Of a stretch of 33,232 nt of DNA, positions 25,240 to 33,232 are shown one piece after another. Position 1 is the first letter of the stretch, and each line of letters opens with the position of its first letter. The stretch lies in contig LJHE01000052.1 of assembly GCA_001983555.1 (NCBI GenBank), forward strand, positions 1-33,232, read 5' to 3'. This DNA comes from Candidatus Epulonipiscioides gigas. Its GTDB lineage: Bacteria; Bacillota; Clostridia; Lachnospirales; Cellulosilyticaceae. Below the pieces are notes generated by a model that worked only from the letters and a program-made list of their open reading frames with translations, did not search any database and was not told where the DNA came from. Made by a program: the position numbers and the translations under genes.

Positions 25240-25410
25240 TTTTTTAAGTAATGCTCCAGCTTTGTGTTCGCTTGATAGCCTCCTCTTTTAAAGAAATGTG
25301 GTAGCGCAAGCTGACGGAAGGGTTCAGTGAAGGTGTCTTGCTAGAGTCTGTAGGGTTTGGAGAGATGTCAACTTCAGCTGGCAGAAGACATCTTTAATCC
25401 CAAGCACCTA
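25240..25410. repeat. Degraded GC-richer intergenic repeat
   Basis: Relative to its flanks this stretch is GC-rich and reads GATAGCCTCCTCTTTTAAAG, then GTAGCGCAAGCTGACGGAAGGGTTCAGTG. That order (CCTCC...AAAG, GCGC...GCTGACGGA, GGTTCAGTG) is the usual plan of common Clostridia intergenic repeats, here with its stems eroded. A further stem AGATGT/ACATCT lies at about 25362-25393. It belongs to the same broad class as 5715-6020 but is not a close copy. It fills most of the 329-bp gap. Confidence 0.4.
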
Positions 25411-25414
25411 AGAT

Positions 25415-25456
25415 CAAAAAAAGCTATCACACTAATCTTACTTAGTGCAATAGCTT
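25415..25456 (-). terminator. Terminator after the GH2 gene
   Basis: On the minus strand AAGCTAT-TG-CACTAA pairs with TTAGTG-TG-ATAGCTT, leaving a 2x2 internal loop, followed by TTTTTT. It begins 7 bp past the GH2 stop and closes the minus-strand cluster. Confidence 0.8.
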
Positions 25457-25463
25457 GTAGAAA

Positions 25464-27878
25464 TTAAAGCTCATCTAAAATGTTAGGATAGTATCTATAA
25501 TAACCTTTTCCAAATTCTTTACGATATTTGTGCATATCAAGATACATTTGTTTTGCAACAGCTTTAGCTTTTTCTTGATCATCAACCAATAAACGATATT
25601 CGTTATCTATAATAAGCTCACCATTTTGTTTAAGAGCAAGTTGTATATAGAAAAATCCTTTCCAATCAGCTGGAACTTCAAATTCTATTTTTGTATAAGG
25701 AGTTGATACATTTTCTCCTACATCAATTTTAATAGATCCTGATTTAAATTCATTTCTATCATTATTGAGTACTTTATATTCTAAATCTACGTCATTATAC
25801 TTTTTGTAATAGTCATTAATTACATACATTGTACCAACGAACTCTTCACCATTATTATAACGTCTTTTTGCAAATTCAAGAGATGGTAAAATTGGATTGT
25901 ATGCTCTTTTTACATAATCAAAAGAACGTTTTTTAACGCCATAATAGTCAACAATGTCCCATTTAATTATTGGCCAGTTAGTATTAAAGTGACAAAGAGC
26001 AACCGCACTAACATGTGGCTTTTGTCTTCTAAAGTGTTCTAGTGCAAACTGAGCGACTGTACCTTGAGCAATTTGAGTATACTCTACAAACTCTTCTAAC
26101 GAATCCATTCCAGTGCTACCATGCACTTCATAATTTAAATTTTGTAATACATTAATATCAGCCATGTGATAACCCCAACTAAGACCCATTGGCCAAAGTT
26201 CATTTTCAGGTATAAATTTCTTTAAGCTTTCTACATTTGGAGCAGATGCAGCTGTAAGCTCTGGAATAACTGCAGCATGTAGCTTTGGATAAAAATCTTC
26301 CATAAAAATTGCACCTGCTGCATAATAATGTCCATTTGCATGAAGCGATTCATTTGGTTTATAGCCCATTCTTATACCTTCACGTGAACTAAGTGGAGAA
26401 GCATCAGCATAGTGCACGCTAGTTAAATCGCTTATAGTATGCCCTATCATTTCCATTAGTTCACGATTTCTGCTATGAACATGAGCTTCTGTGAAATAAA
26501 CTTCTTCTCCACCCATCCACATAACAGTGCTAGGATGATTTCTTCTTTCTCGTACAATGCTCCTAACTTCACGTTTTACTTTATCTAAATATACTTTATC
26601 GGATCTAAATTCTTGTGTAGCAAAAGCAAAATTAGTCCAAACAGTTATACCAAGTCTATCACAAATATCATAAAACTCTTTAGTTTCAATTGGATGCCAT
26701 GCAAAAAATCTTAAATTATTAATATTTGCTTCTTTAGCTTTTAGTAAGAAAGATTCATATTTTTCAATGCTATTTCGACCATAAAAAAATGATGGTTGTG
26801 TCCAACAAGCAGAACGCATAAACATAGGCTTATCATTGACATTTAGTGTCCAAGGAAATTCTACTTCTTCTTGTGTAAAACCTGGATTAAATGTATATTT
26901 AACAGTTCTTACGCCAGTTTTATCTGTAATATTATCAAGAACTCTACCCTCTTCAACAACACTAATTTCAATATCATATAAAAACTGTTCGCCCATTCCA
27001 ACTGGCCACCAAAGTTTTGGTTCTTCAAGAGCAAATTCCATTATAGCAGTGGTATGATGACCTCTATTAAATTTTATTGGTTCTTTTACCTCTTTTATAA
27101 TTTCATTATTATCTAAATATTTCACAACAACTTCTGCATTTTTAATACTATGAAAAGCATTAATATTTACTTTTAAACTAGTATTTACTCGCTTACCATC
27201 TAGCTCGTATTCAATTCTATAATTATCTATTTTAACTTTTTCTGTTCCAATAATTTTAACAGGACGCCAAATTCCAAAAGGGATTAAGCCAGTTAAATAA
27301 TCTCCTGCAAAGTTATGCTTTAATCCTGCAAAATTTTGTTGATTTTTTGGAGGTGGGTCGAGCTTTACAGTTAGTAAGTTTACAGGAACATGTGGAGAAG
27401 TCCAATCTACAAGGTCAGTAATATCAAATTCAAAAGATGAAAACATACCTTCATGTTTACCTAAATATTCTTGGTTAAACCATACTTCACAAGAATAATC
27501 AACACCTTCAAAAACTAGTGTAATATTTTTACCGCCAAAGCTTTGGTCAAGGTTAAATGCATAATTATACCACCATTCATATTCTTGCACCCATTTGGCC
27601 TTATGCATATTGCGTCCAAAATATGGGTCATCAAGTTCACCTGCAAGATATAAATCAGTATATACATCTCCTGGAACTTTACCTTTATTCCAGCTAAAGT
27701 TATTACCTGAAAGCTCACTTTTCAAAAGATGAATACCTTCAGCCACACCCTGTCCTACACGCATTTTTTCCATTTTCCAGTCTAAACCGCTAAAATCTTC
27801 TATAACTCTACCTTCAACTTTACTTTTAGGGCCATCTTTTGGTCCAACTTCTAATTTAAAGAAATCTTTATTTTTCAT
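25464..27878 (-). CDS. Glycoside hydrolase family 2 protein (beta-mannosidase-like)
   Basis: An 804-residue GH2 enzyme with no signal peptide, so it acts in the cytoplasm on imported oligosaccharides. The N-terminal sugar-binding jelly roll (about 30-215) has LVFEGVDYSCEVWFNQEYLG and GEYLTG-like AGDYLTGLIPFGIWRPV; an Ig-like domain follows (about 215-335); the TIM barrel holds NNLRFFAWHP and NHPSTVMWMGGEEVYF. The acid/base is probably Glu459; the Asn that usually precedes it is replaced by Glu458. The nucleophile is probably Glu540 in AAVIPELTA. C-terminal beta domains complete it. The layout is closest to beta-mannosidase-type GH2, but specificity is not certain. ATG 27878 has GAGGAG upstream. 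Last gene of the cluster. Confidence 0.82.
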   Translation of the reverse strand: MKNKDFFKLEVGPKDGPKSKVEGRVIEDFSGLDWKMEKMRVGQGVAEGIHLLKSELSGNNFSWNKGKVPGDVYTDLYLAGELDDPYFGRNMHKAKWVQEYEWWYNYAFNLDQSFGGKNITLVFEGVDYSCEVWFNQEYLGKHEGMFSSFEFDITDLVDWTSPHVPVNLLTVKLDPPPKNQQNFAGLKHNFAGDYLTGLIPFGIWRPVKIIGTEKVKIDNYRIEYELDGKRVNTSLKVNINAFHSIKNAEVVVKYLDNNEIIKEVKEPIKFNRGHHTTAIMEFALEEPKLWWPVGMGEQFLYDIEISVVEEGRVLDNITDKTGVRTVKYTFNPGFTQEEVEFPWTLNVNDKPMFMRSACWTQPSFFYGRNSIEKYESFLLKAKEANINNLRFFAWHPIETKEFYDICDRLGITVWTNFAFATQEFRSDKVYLDKVKREVRSIVRERRNHPSTVMWMGGEEVYFTEAHVHSRNRELMEMIGHTISDLTSVHYADASPLSSREGIRMGYKPNESLHANGHYYAAGAIFMEDFYPKLHAAVIPELTAASAPNVESLKKFIPENELWPMGLSWGYHMADINVLQNLNYEVHGSTGMDSLEEFVEYTQIAQGTVAQFALEHFRRQKPHVSAVALCHFNTNWPIIKWDIVDYYGVKKRSFDYVKRAYNPILPSLEFAKRRYNNGEEFVGTMYVINDYYKKYNDVDLEYKVLNNDRNEFKSGSIKIDVGENVSTPYTKIEFEVPADWKGFFYIQLALKQNGELIIDNEYRLLVDDQEKAKAVAKQMYLDMHKYRKEFGKGYYRYYPNILDEL

Positions 27879-27910
27879 TATTTATCTCCTCATTAATTAG
27901 TTTAACAATA

Positions 27911-28942
27911 TTAAATAGTGTCATGAGCTGCTTTAACCATAGCTTTAAGATTTTCTAGTGGAATATTTGGAGCAAGGTCACAACCTGGCATCATAATAAA
28001 TCCACCACTTAACCCAGCAATATTTGCTCTGTTGCAACAATGAGCATATACTTCGTCAGCAGTTTTAATTTGTAATACTTCATATGGATTTAAATCTCCA
28101 CATATTGCGTAATTTCCTCTAGCAAGAGATAATGCTTTTTCTAAGTCTATAGTGTCAACTGATAATGCTGCGATACCAGAATTTAATAACGGCTCTACTC
28201 GAGATATAGTACTACCACAAATGTGTACTAGATATTTAATACCGAGCTTATTTAATTGCTCTGCTATAGCTTCAATAGAAGGTAGAGCAAATTCCTCAAA
28301 CATAGATGGGCTAATCATATCACCTGATGCAACAGGGTCACCAACCATAAATACATCTGCTCCATATTCAATCAAGAGCTGTGCAAATCTTCCAATTAGT
28401 TCTGTAGCAAATTCAATAATCTGCTGTGTATCATCTTCATCATCAAAAACTTGAGCTAGAAAGTTTTGTATACCTACCATCATTCCAGCAAAAGTGAAAG
28501 GACCCCAAGATATACCAATAACAAGACGTTCGTCACCATAATGCTCTTTAAGAGCTGTAACTTGTTTTAATCCCGCAATAAACTCCTTGTCTGCTAAAGC
28601 TTTTTCTATAAGCTCATCTACAGAATAATTTGTGATTTCTCCTAAAGTTTTTAGCGGAGCTTTAGTTACCTCAAAATTTTCACCAATTTTGTCATAGCAT
28701 ACTTCACCACCCATATATTTTATAAAGAAATTAGATATATTAATTCCACATACATTATCTACTCCAAAATCATCGTATGCTTTAATTACATGAGAAGCTC
28801 CAAAGTCTTTTGCATTGAGCAAATCTTTATATGATATTTTATCTCGTTTAACAATCCAAGTAAATCCATCTAAAATCCCAACGGGTAGTCTTGGTGTAGC
28901 CTCAAAATTTAATGCTTTAAGAAATAGCTCTTTTCCTTTCAT
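27911..28942 (-). CDS. UroD-superfamily, MtaA-like methyltransferase family protein
   Basis: A 343-residue member of the UroD/MtaA superfamily. The zinc-type signature is complete: His240 and Cys242 in LVHICGS, and Cys321 in MPGCDLAPNIP. YAICGDLNPYEVL and the IPLENLKAMV ending are standard. It resembles the 4035-5039 protein more than the others. By family it should catalyse corrinoid-linked methyl transfer or a related step, but no corrinoid protein is near. It is 32 bp upstream of the GH2 gene and 117 bp downstream of the beta-helix gene, so it is probably co-transcribed with GH2. An internal promoter is at 28982. ATG 28942 is chosen because GGAGTGAT lies seven bases before it; a TTG at 28945 is the alternative. 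Confidence 0.82.
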   Translation of the reverse strand: MKGKELFLKALNFEATPRLPVGILDGFTWIVKRDKISYKDLLNAKDFGASHVIKAYDDFGVDNVCGINISNFFIKYMGGEVCYDKIGENFEVTKAPLKTLGEITNYSVDELIEKALADKEFIAGLKQVTALKEHYGDERLVIGISWGPFTFAGMMVGIQNFLAQVFDDEDDTQQIIEFATELIGRFAQLLIEYGADVFMVGDPVASGDMISPSMFEEFALPSIEAIAEQLNKLGIKYLVHICGSTISRVEPLLNSGIAALSVDTIDLEKALSLARGNYAICGDLNPYEVLQIKTADEVYAHCCNRANIAGLSGGFIMMPGCDLAPNIPLENLKAMVKAAHDTI

Positions 28943-28981
28943 CAAATCACTCCTTTAAAATAAATTGAATTTTATAGAAGT

Positions 28982-28990
28982 ATTATATCA
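28982..28990 (-). promoter_or_regulatory. Extended -10 promoter for the UroD-GH2 pair
   Basis: TGATATAAT on the minus strand, about 40 bp before ATG 28942. It may allow the last two genes of the cluster to be expressed apart from the upstream ones. Confidence 0.45.
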
Positions 28991-29059
28991 AATTAAAATA
29001 AATATTAAGTGCAAAAATTTTTGAAATATTTAAAATATTTAAGAACTTAAAAAAGCTAT

Positions 29060-31063
29060 TTATATATTCAATTTTATTTTATTTATTCCTGCTTTTAAAT
29101 TTTCTAATGGACCTACAAGAGGTTTGTCATTTCGTTTATTTCCAAGAATATCTTTGCTAAATATTAAATTTTCTCCATTTGGTCCATCAAAAATAGCATC
29201 AACTAAAATTGTTTTACCTAAACACTTAGTACAAAGTGTTTTAGTGTCTATATCAAATACTTTTTCATCGAGCTCAATTTCAAGATATACATCATTACCT
29301 TCTTCAATAATCTTAATATTTGGATTAAAATTTTCATCTATATAATTATGATTTTCTCTTGCATAAGCTTGTGAACCATTATAATAAGCATTTCCATCAA
29401 TATAAACTGGATATGGTGTTTGATCAAATTTTTCAAGGTCAATAGATTCAAAATCTTTTTCATTAATACATTTAAAGTATTCTTCAAGACTATCAGTAAA
29501 CTGATCCATAGCTTTTGTGCCACTGAATTTATCTTTAAATTCGGCTGAAAATTTATCTAAAGGTTTTGTATTAGTATTAATAGGAGCATCTTCTTTTGCT
29601 TTACCATTTGGTGAAACATAAATATTATTATAATATCTATCATCTCCACTATATACAAAGCCATAACCACTAATCCAAGTTGAGTGTGGCAAGTGATATG
29701 GGGTTGCTCTGTCTAGTACATTTCCATTTGACATTGTGCCACAAAATAGATTGTGAATATATGCTGTGCCTTGAGATATATAACCGATATTACCTTTTGA
29801 GGCAAATATATTATTGTCAACAACAGTTGGCCCATGACTTACTTCAATAACCATATCTCGAGCATTTCTATATAATACATTCCCACTTACTCGTAATCCT
29901 TGAGTTTGCCAGTCAAGCCATAATCCAAGTGTACAGTCATGAACACGATTATTATATATTTGTGTATCAATCGGAGCATGGAACTTAATACCTGCAATTT
30001 CACAACCTATAAATTCTCGCTTAGTACCAATATTATAAACATGATTATTATAGATTTCACTAAATGCACAACCTAAATGTCCAACAATACCATTTTGACC
30101 GCAATCATAAATTGTATTATTTCTTATAATATGTGAACCTATAGTTTCTTTTGACCATCCTATTTTAAGAGCTGAGAATACAGATTCAAGCTGAAATTGG
30201 TATCCTGACTTTTGTTTAGTTTTAGTACTTAACATATCACCTGAGAGATAATCTTTACCAATACTTATTCCACTACATTTTGCATCATGAATAATATTAT
30301 TTTCGATTATCCAACCTTTAGACCAATTAGCTCCAATAAGAGCAGGTTGCTCTGCTGTTGGAGGAGCCCAACCTGCTGCACTATGACACATGGTAAATCC
30401 TGAAACAGTTATATAGTTTCTACCCATTTTTTTAGGATAAAAGCAACATTTTCTAATGTTAATTTCAACTTGCTCTTCATTCGGATTAAAGTTATTAAAG
30501 TTTGCATAAATAATAGTTTTCTCTGCATCTATATCTGCATAAAACCCATAAAATGGAGCATCTTTTTGCAAATAATGACGCTTACCAAATGCTTTTAGAT
30601 TTTCTATTGTATTAAGACCAATTTTGTGATTTTTAACTTCTTCAAGACTTCTTAGCTCACAAAAAGCATTGCCATTCATATATACAGCTCCAAGATGCAT
30701 TTTAGGCTCTTTTGGATATTTAAACCAATCACCAAAAAGCTCTTCTTCAAACGGGTTAAAGTCACCAAAAAGAGCATTATCAAGGACTATTTTATATACT
30801 CCATCTTCCACTGGCTCCCAATTTTTAATCTCTTCAGAACCTTTTATAACAACCTTATCGCCTTCTTTTGCCCTATAAGTTATTCGCTCTAAGTCACTTA
30901 TACCACTATTTTGTGGATCAACCCATTCACGATATACACCCTCACTAACAATTATTTCATCGCTGGGCATTGCAATTTTAGCAGCTTTATTTATTGTAAG
31001 AAATGGTGATAGCTCAGTACCATTATTGTTATTGTTTCCTTGCTTTGATACATAATATTTCAT
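29060..31063 (-). CDS. Right-handed parallel beta-helix protein (pectate-lyase-like fold)
   Basis: A 667-residue protein. It opens MKYYVSKQGNNNNNGTE and SPFLTINKAAKIAMPSDEI, the DUF1565-type entry of parallel beta-helix proteins, then VSEGVYREWVDPQ. The centre (about 220-420) is a run of short helix-coil repeats with N-N ladders: IIENNIIHDAKCSGI, HIIRNNTIYDCGQNGIVG, EIYNNHVYNIG, QIYNNRVHDCTLGLWLDWQ and VDNNIFASKGN. A C-terminal beta domain follows (about 580-667). Such proteins are polysaccharide lyases, hydrolases or epimerases, often acting on uronic-acid or galacturonic glycans. No signal peptide is seen, so it is cytoplasmic. Start ATG 31063 sits behind GGAGGATG; five extra codons upstream lack a site. 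It lies 31 bp after the SDR gene. Confidence 0.8.
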   Translation of the reverse strand: MKYYVSKQGNNNNNGTELSPFLTINKAAKIAMPSDEIIVSEGVYREWVDPQNSGISDLERITYRAKEGDKVVIKGSEEIKNWEPVEDGVYKIVLDNALFGDFNPFEEELFGDWFKYPKEPKMHLGAVYMNGNAFCELRSLEEVKNHKIGLNTIENLKAFGKRHYLQKDAPFYGFYADIDAEKTIIYANFNNFNPNEEQVEINIRKCCFYPKKMGRNYITVSGFTMCHSAAGWAPPTAEQPALIGANWSKGWIIENNIIHDAKCSGISIGKDYLSGDMLSTKTKQKSGYQFQLESVFSALKIGWSKETIGSHIIRNNTIYDCGQNGIVGHLGCAFSEIYNNHVYNIGTKREFIGCEIAGIKFHAPIDTQIYNNRVHDCTLGLWLDWQTQGLRVSGNVLYRNARDMVIEVSHGPTVVDNNIFASKGNIGYISQGTAYIHNLFCGTMSNGNVLDRATPYHLPHSTWISGYGFVYSGDDRYYNNIYVSPNGKAKEDAPINTNTKPLDKFSAEFKDKFSGTKAMDQFTDSLEEYFKCINEKDFESIDLEKFDQTPYPVYIDGNAYYNGSQAYARENHNYIDENFNPNIKIIEEGNDVYLEIELDEKVFDIDTKTLCTKCLGKTILVDAIFDGPNGENLIFSKDILGNKRNDKPLVGPLENLKAGINKIKLNI

Positions 31064-31094
31064 ACATCCATCCTCCAATTATGTTGATTTCTAG

Positions 31095-31922
31095 TTATTT
31101 AACAATTATTTTATTTAAGCCATTCTCTTTTATGTTTGGAATATTTTGAATAAGTTTCTCTTTATCCATATGACTAAACAATAGACAGCCAGAAAGCTCG
31201 TCCACTTGACCTGTTGCAATAAAAGTAACAAAATTTGCTGGTTTTTCAATAGGTGTAGCAGTGTCATTTAATATTTTATCTATTATTCCTGGCATAAATT
31301 TTTGAGTTTCTGGTTTATTTACAAGGTCAATATTTCGCTGAGTTCTAACTAATCCTGGAGCAAATGCAAATATTTTAATAGGCAAATTTTCTGCTTGTAA
31401 TTCAAGATTTACACATTCCGTAAAACGTACAATTGCAGTTTTAGAGCAAGCATAAGCACTATTATATACTTCTGGTTTTACAACTCCACCACCAGAAAAA
31501 TTAATAATTCTTCCACCAGATTTTTGAGATTTCATTATATTTATAGCACATTTTGTACCAATAAAGCATGTTTTTAAAAGACCATCCACTTCTCCAAGCC
31601 AATCTTTATAATCTAAATCCCAAGTTATGCCCATAGCATTATTTACACCTGCAGCGTTAACCCATAGATCTAAGCGCTTATATTTTTTTTGAATAATTCC
31701 TGCTAGAGATTCTACAGAAAAAGGTTCTCTAAAATCACAAGGAATAACTTCACAACTACCGCCTTCTTTTTTAATTTGCTCTGCTGTTTCAAGCAATTTT
31801 TTAGTTCTTCTTGCAGATAACGCAACAAAAGCGCCTGCTTTTGCTAATGTGAGAGCAACTTCTTTTCCTATTCCAGATGATGCTCCTGAAACAACACAAA
31901 TTTGTCCATTTAAATTATACAT
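31095..31922 (-). CDS. SDR family NAD(P)-dependent oxidoreductase
   Basis: A 275-residue classical short-chain dehydrogenase. The nucleotide site is VSGASSGIGKEVA, NAAG (90-93) is present, the catalytic segment is INFSGGGVVKPEVYNSAYACSK with Ser and the Y-x-x-x-K pair (quoted in two parts: Ser in FSGGG, then YACSK), and FAPGLVRT follows. Arg at ALSARRTKK suggests NADP preference. Sugar- or polyol-oxidising SDRs with the FSGGG motif are common, so a role in converting a released sugar fits the neighbours. The substrate is not known. ATG 31922 has AGGAGGGT upstream. It probably leads the SDR, beta-helix, UroD, GH2 set, 87 bp downstream of the flavodoxin pair. Confidence 0.85.
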   Translation of the reverse strand: MYNLNGQICVVSGASSGIGKEVALTLAKAGAFVALSARRTKKLLETAEQIKKEGGSCEVIPCDFREPFSVESLAGIIQKKYKRLDLWVNAAGVNNAMGITWDLDYKDWLGEVDGLLKTCFIGTKCAINIMKSQKSGGRIINFSGGGVVKPEVYNSAYACSKTAIVRFTECVNLELQAENLPIKIFAFAPGLVRTQRNIDLVNKPETQKFMPGIIDKILNDTATPIEKPANFVTFIATGQVDELSGCLLFSHMDKEKLIQNIPNIKENGLNKIIVK

Positions 31923-32009
31923 ATACCCTCCTAATACAATAAAAAAATATACTACAACATAAAATTATAGTATATATTATTTTAAATCAAATCATTATTA
32001 AAGTCAACC

Positions 32010-32624
32010 TTATAGTTGGATTTTATTATCTTCTATTTTTAAAGTTTTCATTTGTTTTTTAGAAATACCATATTTTTTTCCATAATTTATCCAATAATTG
32101 TTAGAAGCTTTTAAATATAATTTTTTTGGTATTGGCATAGTGATATGAAAATTTTTGTAATCTTGTTTTTCAAGAGATGTTGCAAGTTGTTTTATTTGAG
32201 CAACAACTAGTCTCTTAAATGGTGTACCAAGTATTGCCTCACCGCTACCAATGCTAAGAGTTGAGCCAAGCAAATAATTTTGTTGCTTACAAAAAAGTTT
32301 AATCATTTCAATCGCAATATCATTTTGTGTATATTCTATAAATCCACAATTTATTATAACAGAAACAATAAGTTGCTTTTGGGGAGAATTCTGTTCTAGC
32401 GTTTTAAGAAAATTTAATAAAGTTACTGGCAATGAATCGACATAAAGTGGAAATACTAAAACTAATTGTTTAAAGTCTTGCATTTTATCACATAATCTTA
32501 GATGATTTGAATGAGTAATATTAAAATATTGTGATTCAATATTACAATATTGTTTTAACATATGAGCATATTCTTTAGAATTTGATTGCACTGCTCTTGG
32601 GCTACCGTTTAATATAATCATCAC
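32010..32624 (-). CDS. Flavodoxin-fold NAD(P)H-dependent oxidoreductase-like protein
   Basis: A 204-residue flavodoxin-like protein. It starts MMIILNGSPRAVQSNSKEY, the FMN phosphate loop, and has VLVFPLYVDSLPVTLLNFL as the second flavin segment and NCGFIEYTQNDIAIEMIKLFC with SIGSGEAILGTPF later. It lacks any Cys-rich cluster. Its gene overlaps the previous one by 23 bp, so the two are translationally coupled and probably interact. The role is likely flavin-linked electron transfer. The substrate is unknown. Confidence 0.75.
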   Translation of the reverse strand: MMIILNGSPRAVQSNSKEYAHMLKQYCNIESQYFNITHSNHLRLCDKMQDFKQLVLVFPLYVDSLPVTLLNFLKTLEQNSPQKQLIVSVIINCGFIEYTQNDIAIEMIKLFCKQQNYLLGSTLSIGSGEAILGTPFKRLVVAQIKQLATSLEKQDYKNFHITMPIPKKLYLKASNNYWINYGKKYGISKKQMKTLKIEDNKIQL

Positions 32625-33108
32625 TCATCACTTCTTTCACACATTTTTCTAAATCTTTCTCCTTGGTAAAGATAATATTATAATTTTCAAAATTTAAATT
32701 ATAGGAATTGCGTTCTACTAAAGATACGAAAATAGATTTTTCCATCTCACTTATGGTCTGTTTTTGATAGGCAATTATATTAACCTGTTTTGGTTTTACA
32801 TCTCGTTGAAAATGGTGTGTTTCACCATTTATTAGTTGTATAAAAGCTTGTTGAATAGGGAGAGTTCTTTCTAACATTGTTTTCATAATAGTGTCATAAC
32901 ATCCGTATTTAACTTTAGTGATATAAGTCAATTGAGTACTTTTAGCAATTTCAGTATATATTTTGATGGCATCATCTCTAATAATGCATTTTCCAGGAGT
33001 CTTTATCCAACAGCTATAACAACCAATGCAATTAGTAATTTTTAAAGCAGATAAATCTATATAATCTATAACTAAATTTAATTTTATATCGCTTAATATA
33101 AGTTTCAT
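32602..33108 (-). CDS. Flavodoxin family protein with Cys cluster
   Basis: A 168-residue relative of NADPH-dependent FMN reductases. It lacks the usual N-terminal NGSPR loop and opens MKLILSDIKLNLVIDYIDLS; it keeps CIGCYSCWIKTPGKC (about 32-46), the four-Cys cluster, followed by DDAIKIYTEI. The later KVKYGCYDTIMKTMLERTLP replaces the SPIY segment. This type is found in Firmicutes upstream of a partner with the FMN loop, as seen here. It may bind a flavin only within a complex. ATG 33108 has GGAGAG upstream. It is the first gene of the minus-strand cluster visible in the window. Confidence 0.75.
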   Translation of the reverse strand: MKLILSDIKLNLVIDYIDLSALKITNCIGCYSCWIKTPGKCIIRDDAIKIYTEIAKSTQLTYITKVKYGCYDTIMKTMLERTLPIQQAFIQLINGETHHFQRDVKPKQVNIIAYQKQTISEMEKSIFVSLVERNSYNLNFENYNIIFTKEKDLEKCVKEVMSDDYIKR

Positions 33109-33232
33109 AATCTCTCCATCCTATAGATAAAATGTACATCAGAGGACGTAAAATTCCCCTAATTAGGGGTGAGAGTCTCAGAAGTATAGCAATTCCAAGA
33201 TTAATTTAATTCAAATTCACCCCCCCCCCCCC
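33109..33232. other. Window end: palindrome and C run
   Basis: The leader of the flavodoxin pair contains CCCCTAATTAGGGG (33156-33169), a perfect palindrome, and a motif TACATCAGAGGACGTAAAA at 33135-33153 with a near copy at 18516-18534. The window ends in 13 C residues (33220-33232), unlike anything else in it, which may be a sequencing or assembly artefact. Confidence 0.5.

Noticed and set aside
31095-31922. SDR with a displaced catalytic serine
   Set aside because: The Ser is 14 rather than 13 residues before the Tyr, but this spacing is normal for the FSGGG-type SDR subfamily.
1-33232. CRISPR arrays, rRNA genes, prophage or complete insertion sequences
   Set aside because: I found no regularly spaced repeats, no rRNA-like conserved stretches, no phage structural genes and no transposase with matching ends.

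Overview
The window is AT-rich (roughly 30% GC by eye) and looks like the chromosome of an anaerobic low-GC Firmicute of class Clostridia, plausibly Lachnospirales-like. The dapG-tepA-ylzJ gene order, the TIGR03905-type TSCPD protein, thyA-folA, several UroD-superfamily methyltransferase-like proteins, and Clostridia-style GC-rich intergenic repeats support this. No species can be named. The first 298 bases repeat a segment found again at 2863-3160, and the last 13 bases are a C run, so the window may be bounded by assembly breaks.

Region 1-2860 is decayed or accessory DNA. It holds a UroD-family fragment shortened by two in-frame deletions, a DUF2200 gene with a one-base frameshift, an NTF2-like gene with an internal stop, a 171-bp MITE-like element with perfect 14-bp inverted ends, an Rpn-type PD-(D/E)XK nuclease gene and a long hairpin. 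Region 2890-5700 (minus) carries two intact UroD-superfamily proteins and an Fe-S-type flavodoxin family protein. Region 5715-6020 is a GC-rich, multi-hairpin intergenic repeat.

Region 6031-9839 (minus) is a complete ChvE-MmsA-MmsB monosaccharide ABC transporter with a strong promoter overlapped by a cre-like palindrome. Divergent from it, 10056-14318 encodes a PRD/EII-domain activator and a three-gene galactitol-type PTS (EIIA, EIIB, EIIC). No dedicated catabolic enzyme follows. A dCache chemoreceptor (14449-16596) converges on the PTS operon. A third UroD-superfamily protein, of a longer subfamily, lies at 17129-18352.

Region 18694-24171 is more housekeeping in character: tRNA-Leu with an AAG anticodon, ylzJ-like gene, tepA, dapG, a TSCPD protein, a secreted CAP-domain protein, then (plus strand) thyA-folA. 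The space before thyA contains two tandem 16-bp palindromic operators and a tiny ORF with a good ribosome site but no recognisable regulated gene.

Region 24247-33108 (minus) holds a CDF cation exporter, a degraded GC-rich repeat, and a tight cluster: two overlapping flavodoxin-family genes, an SDR oxidoreductase, a parallel beta-helix protein, a fourth UroD-superfamily protein and a GH2 glycosidase. Taken together, the window suggests a carbohydrate-foraging anaerobe. Transport, chemotaxis, glycosidase and UroD/MtaA-like genes recur, but the link between methyltransferase-like proteins and glycan breakdown is inference from gene neighbourhood only.
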